Source: Candidatus Sulfopaludibacter sp. SbA3 (lineage in GTDB: Bacteria > Acidobacteriota > Vicinamibacteria > Vicinamibacterales > UBA2999). Taken from it: 6,487 nt of DNA. The notes beneath the pieces were generated by a model. It was not told the DNA's origin. It saw nothing but the letters and a program-made list of their open reading frames with translations, and did not search any database. A program made the translations under genes and the position numbers. Location of the stretch: positions 1 through 6,487 of the forward strand of contig CAMBHC010000160.1 of assembly GCA_945866285.1 (NCBI GenBank). Reading direction: 5' to 3'. Of this stretch, positions 6,427 to 6,487 are shown piece after piece; position 1 is the first letter of the stretch; each line of letters begins with the position of its first letter.

Positions 6427-6433
6427 ACGAGGT

Positions 6434-6479
6434 CAGGAGGTTGGCGAGATCAGGAGGATGAGTCCAGGAGGGCCAGGAG
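6434..6479 (-). repeat. Four copies of CTCCTG in the htrA leader
   Basis: CAGGAG on the plus strand (CTCCTG on the minus strand) occurs at 6434-6439, 6451-6456, 6465-6470 and 6474-6479, with start spacings of 17, 14 and 9 bases. The first two copies extend into a looser 16-base match (CTCCTGATCTCGCC and CTCCTGACCTCGTC). Spacing is not constant, so this may be simple pyrimidine-rich sequence rather than an operator array. No open frame enters from the right edge that I can support. Confidence 0.4.
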
Positions 6480-6487
6480 CCCGGCTT

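Noticed and set aside
5369..6461. Plus-strand open frames of 187 and 215 codons
   Set aside because: They are antisense to the HtrA gene, whose triad and PDZ motifs are unmistakable; no motif was seen in the plus-strand frames.
1..6487. CRISPR array, insertion sequence, tRNA or phage element
   Set aside because: No regularly spaced repeats, transposase motifs, terminal inverted repeats with target duplications, or cloverleaf folds were recognised in the window.

Overview
This is a GC-rich bacterial chromosomal window. The live protein genes and the one RNA gene all lie on the minus strand; the plus strand carries only decayed coding remnants. The organism is a Gram-negative-type bacterium: it has a periplasmic HtrA/DegP protease, a class A RNase P RNA with strong resemblance to the E. 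coli molecule, sigma-54 control and a type IV pilus/type II secretion pseudopilin. Gene style and the remnant families make me suspect an acidobacterium of the Vicinamibacteria kind. That is inference from recall, not a computed assignment.

Layout in minus-strand reading order, right to left. At the right edge is a short leader with repeated CTCCTG words and a TATAAT box inside a near-palindrome. A membrane-anchored HtrA protease (4901-6406) follows. It overlaps by four bases (GTGA) an NtrC/NtrX-type sigma-54 response regulator (3495-4904), so the two are probably translationally coupled. Six bases after the regulator's stop begins rnpB (about 3069-3488), whose 12-bp P1 helix fixes both ends. 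About 40 bases after rnpB comes an NAD-dependent UDP-sugar epimerase (2085-3029). No convincing terminator separates these genes.

The middle, about 889-2100, has no intact gene that I can support. On the plus strand it holds a signal-peptide protein fragment joined to a C-terminal piece with an IDHSRAF motif (about 1303-1640), then a metallophosphoesterase C-terminus broken by a frameshift and two in-frame stops (about 1660-2100). The last bases of that remnant run into the 3' end of the epimerase. The stretch 889-1302 shows no gene.

The left end is a second minus-strand unit: a secreted ComEA-like helix-hairpin-helix protein (562-888), overlapped by a GspH/FimT-like pseudopilin (1-572) that leaves the window before its stop. 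This pair suggests DNA uptake or type IV pilus function.

I did not find a clearly new biological system. The points most worth checking are the rnpB placement, its altered L15 loop, the protease-regulator pair without a kinase, and the pseudogene cluster.
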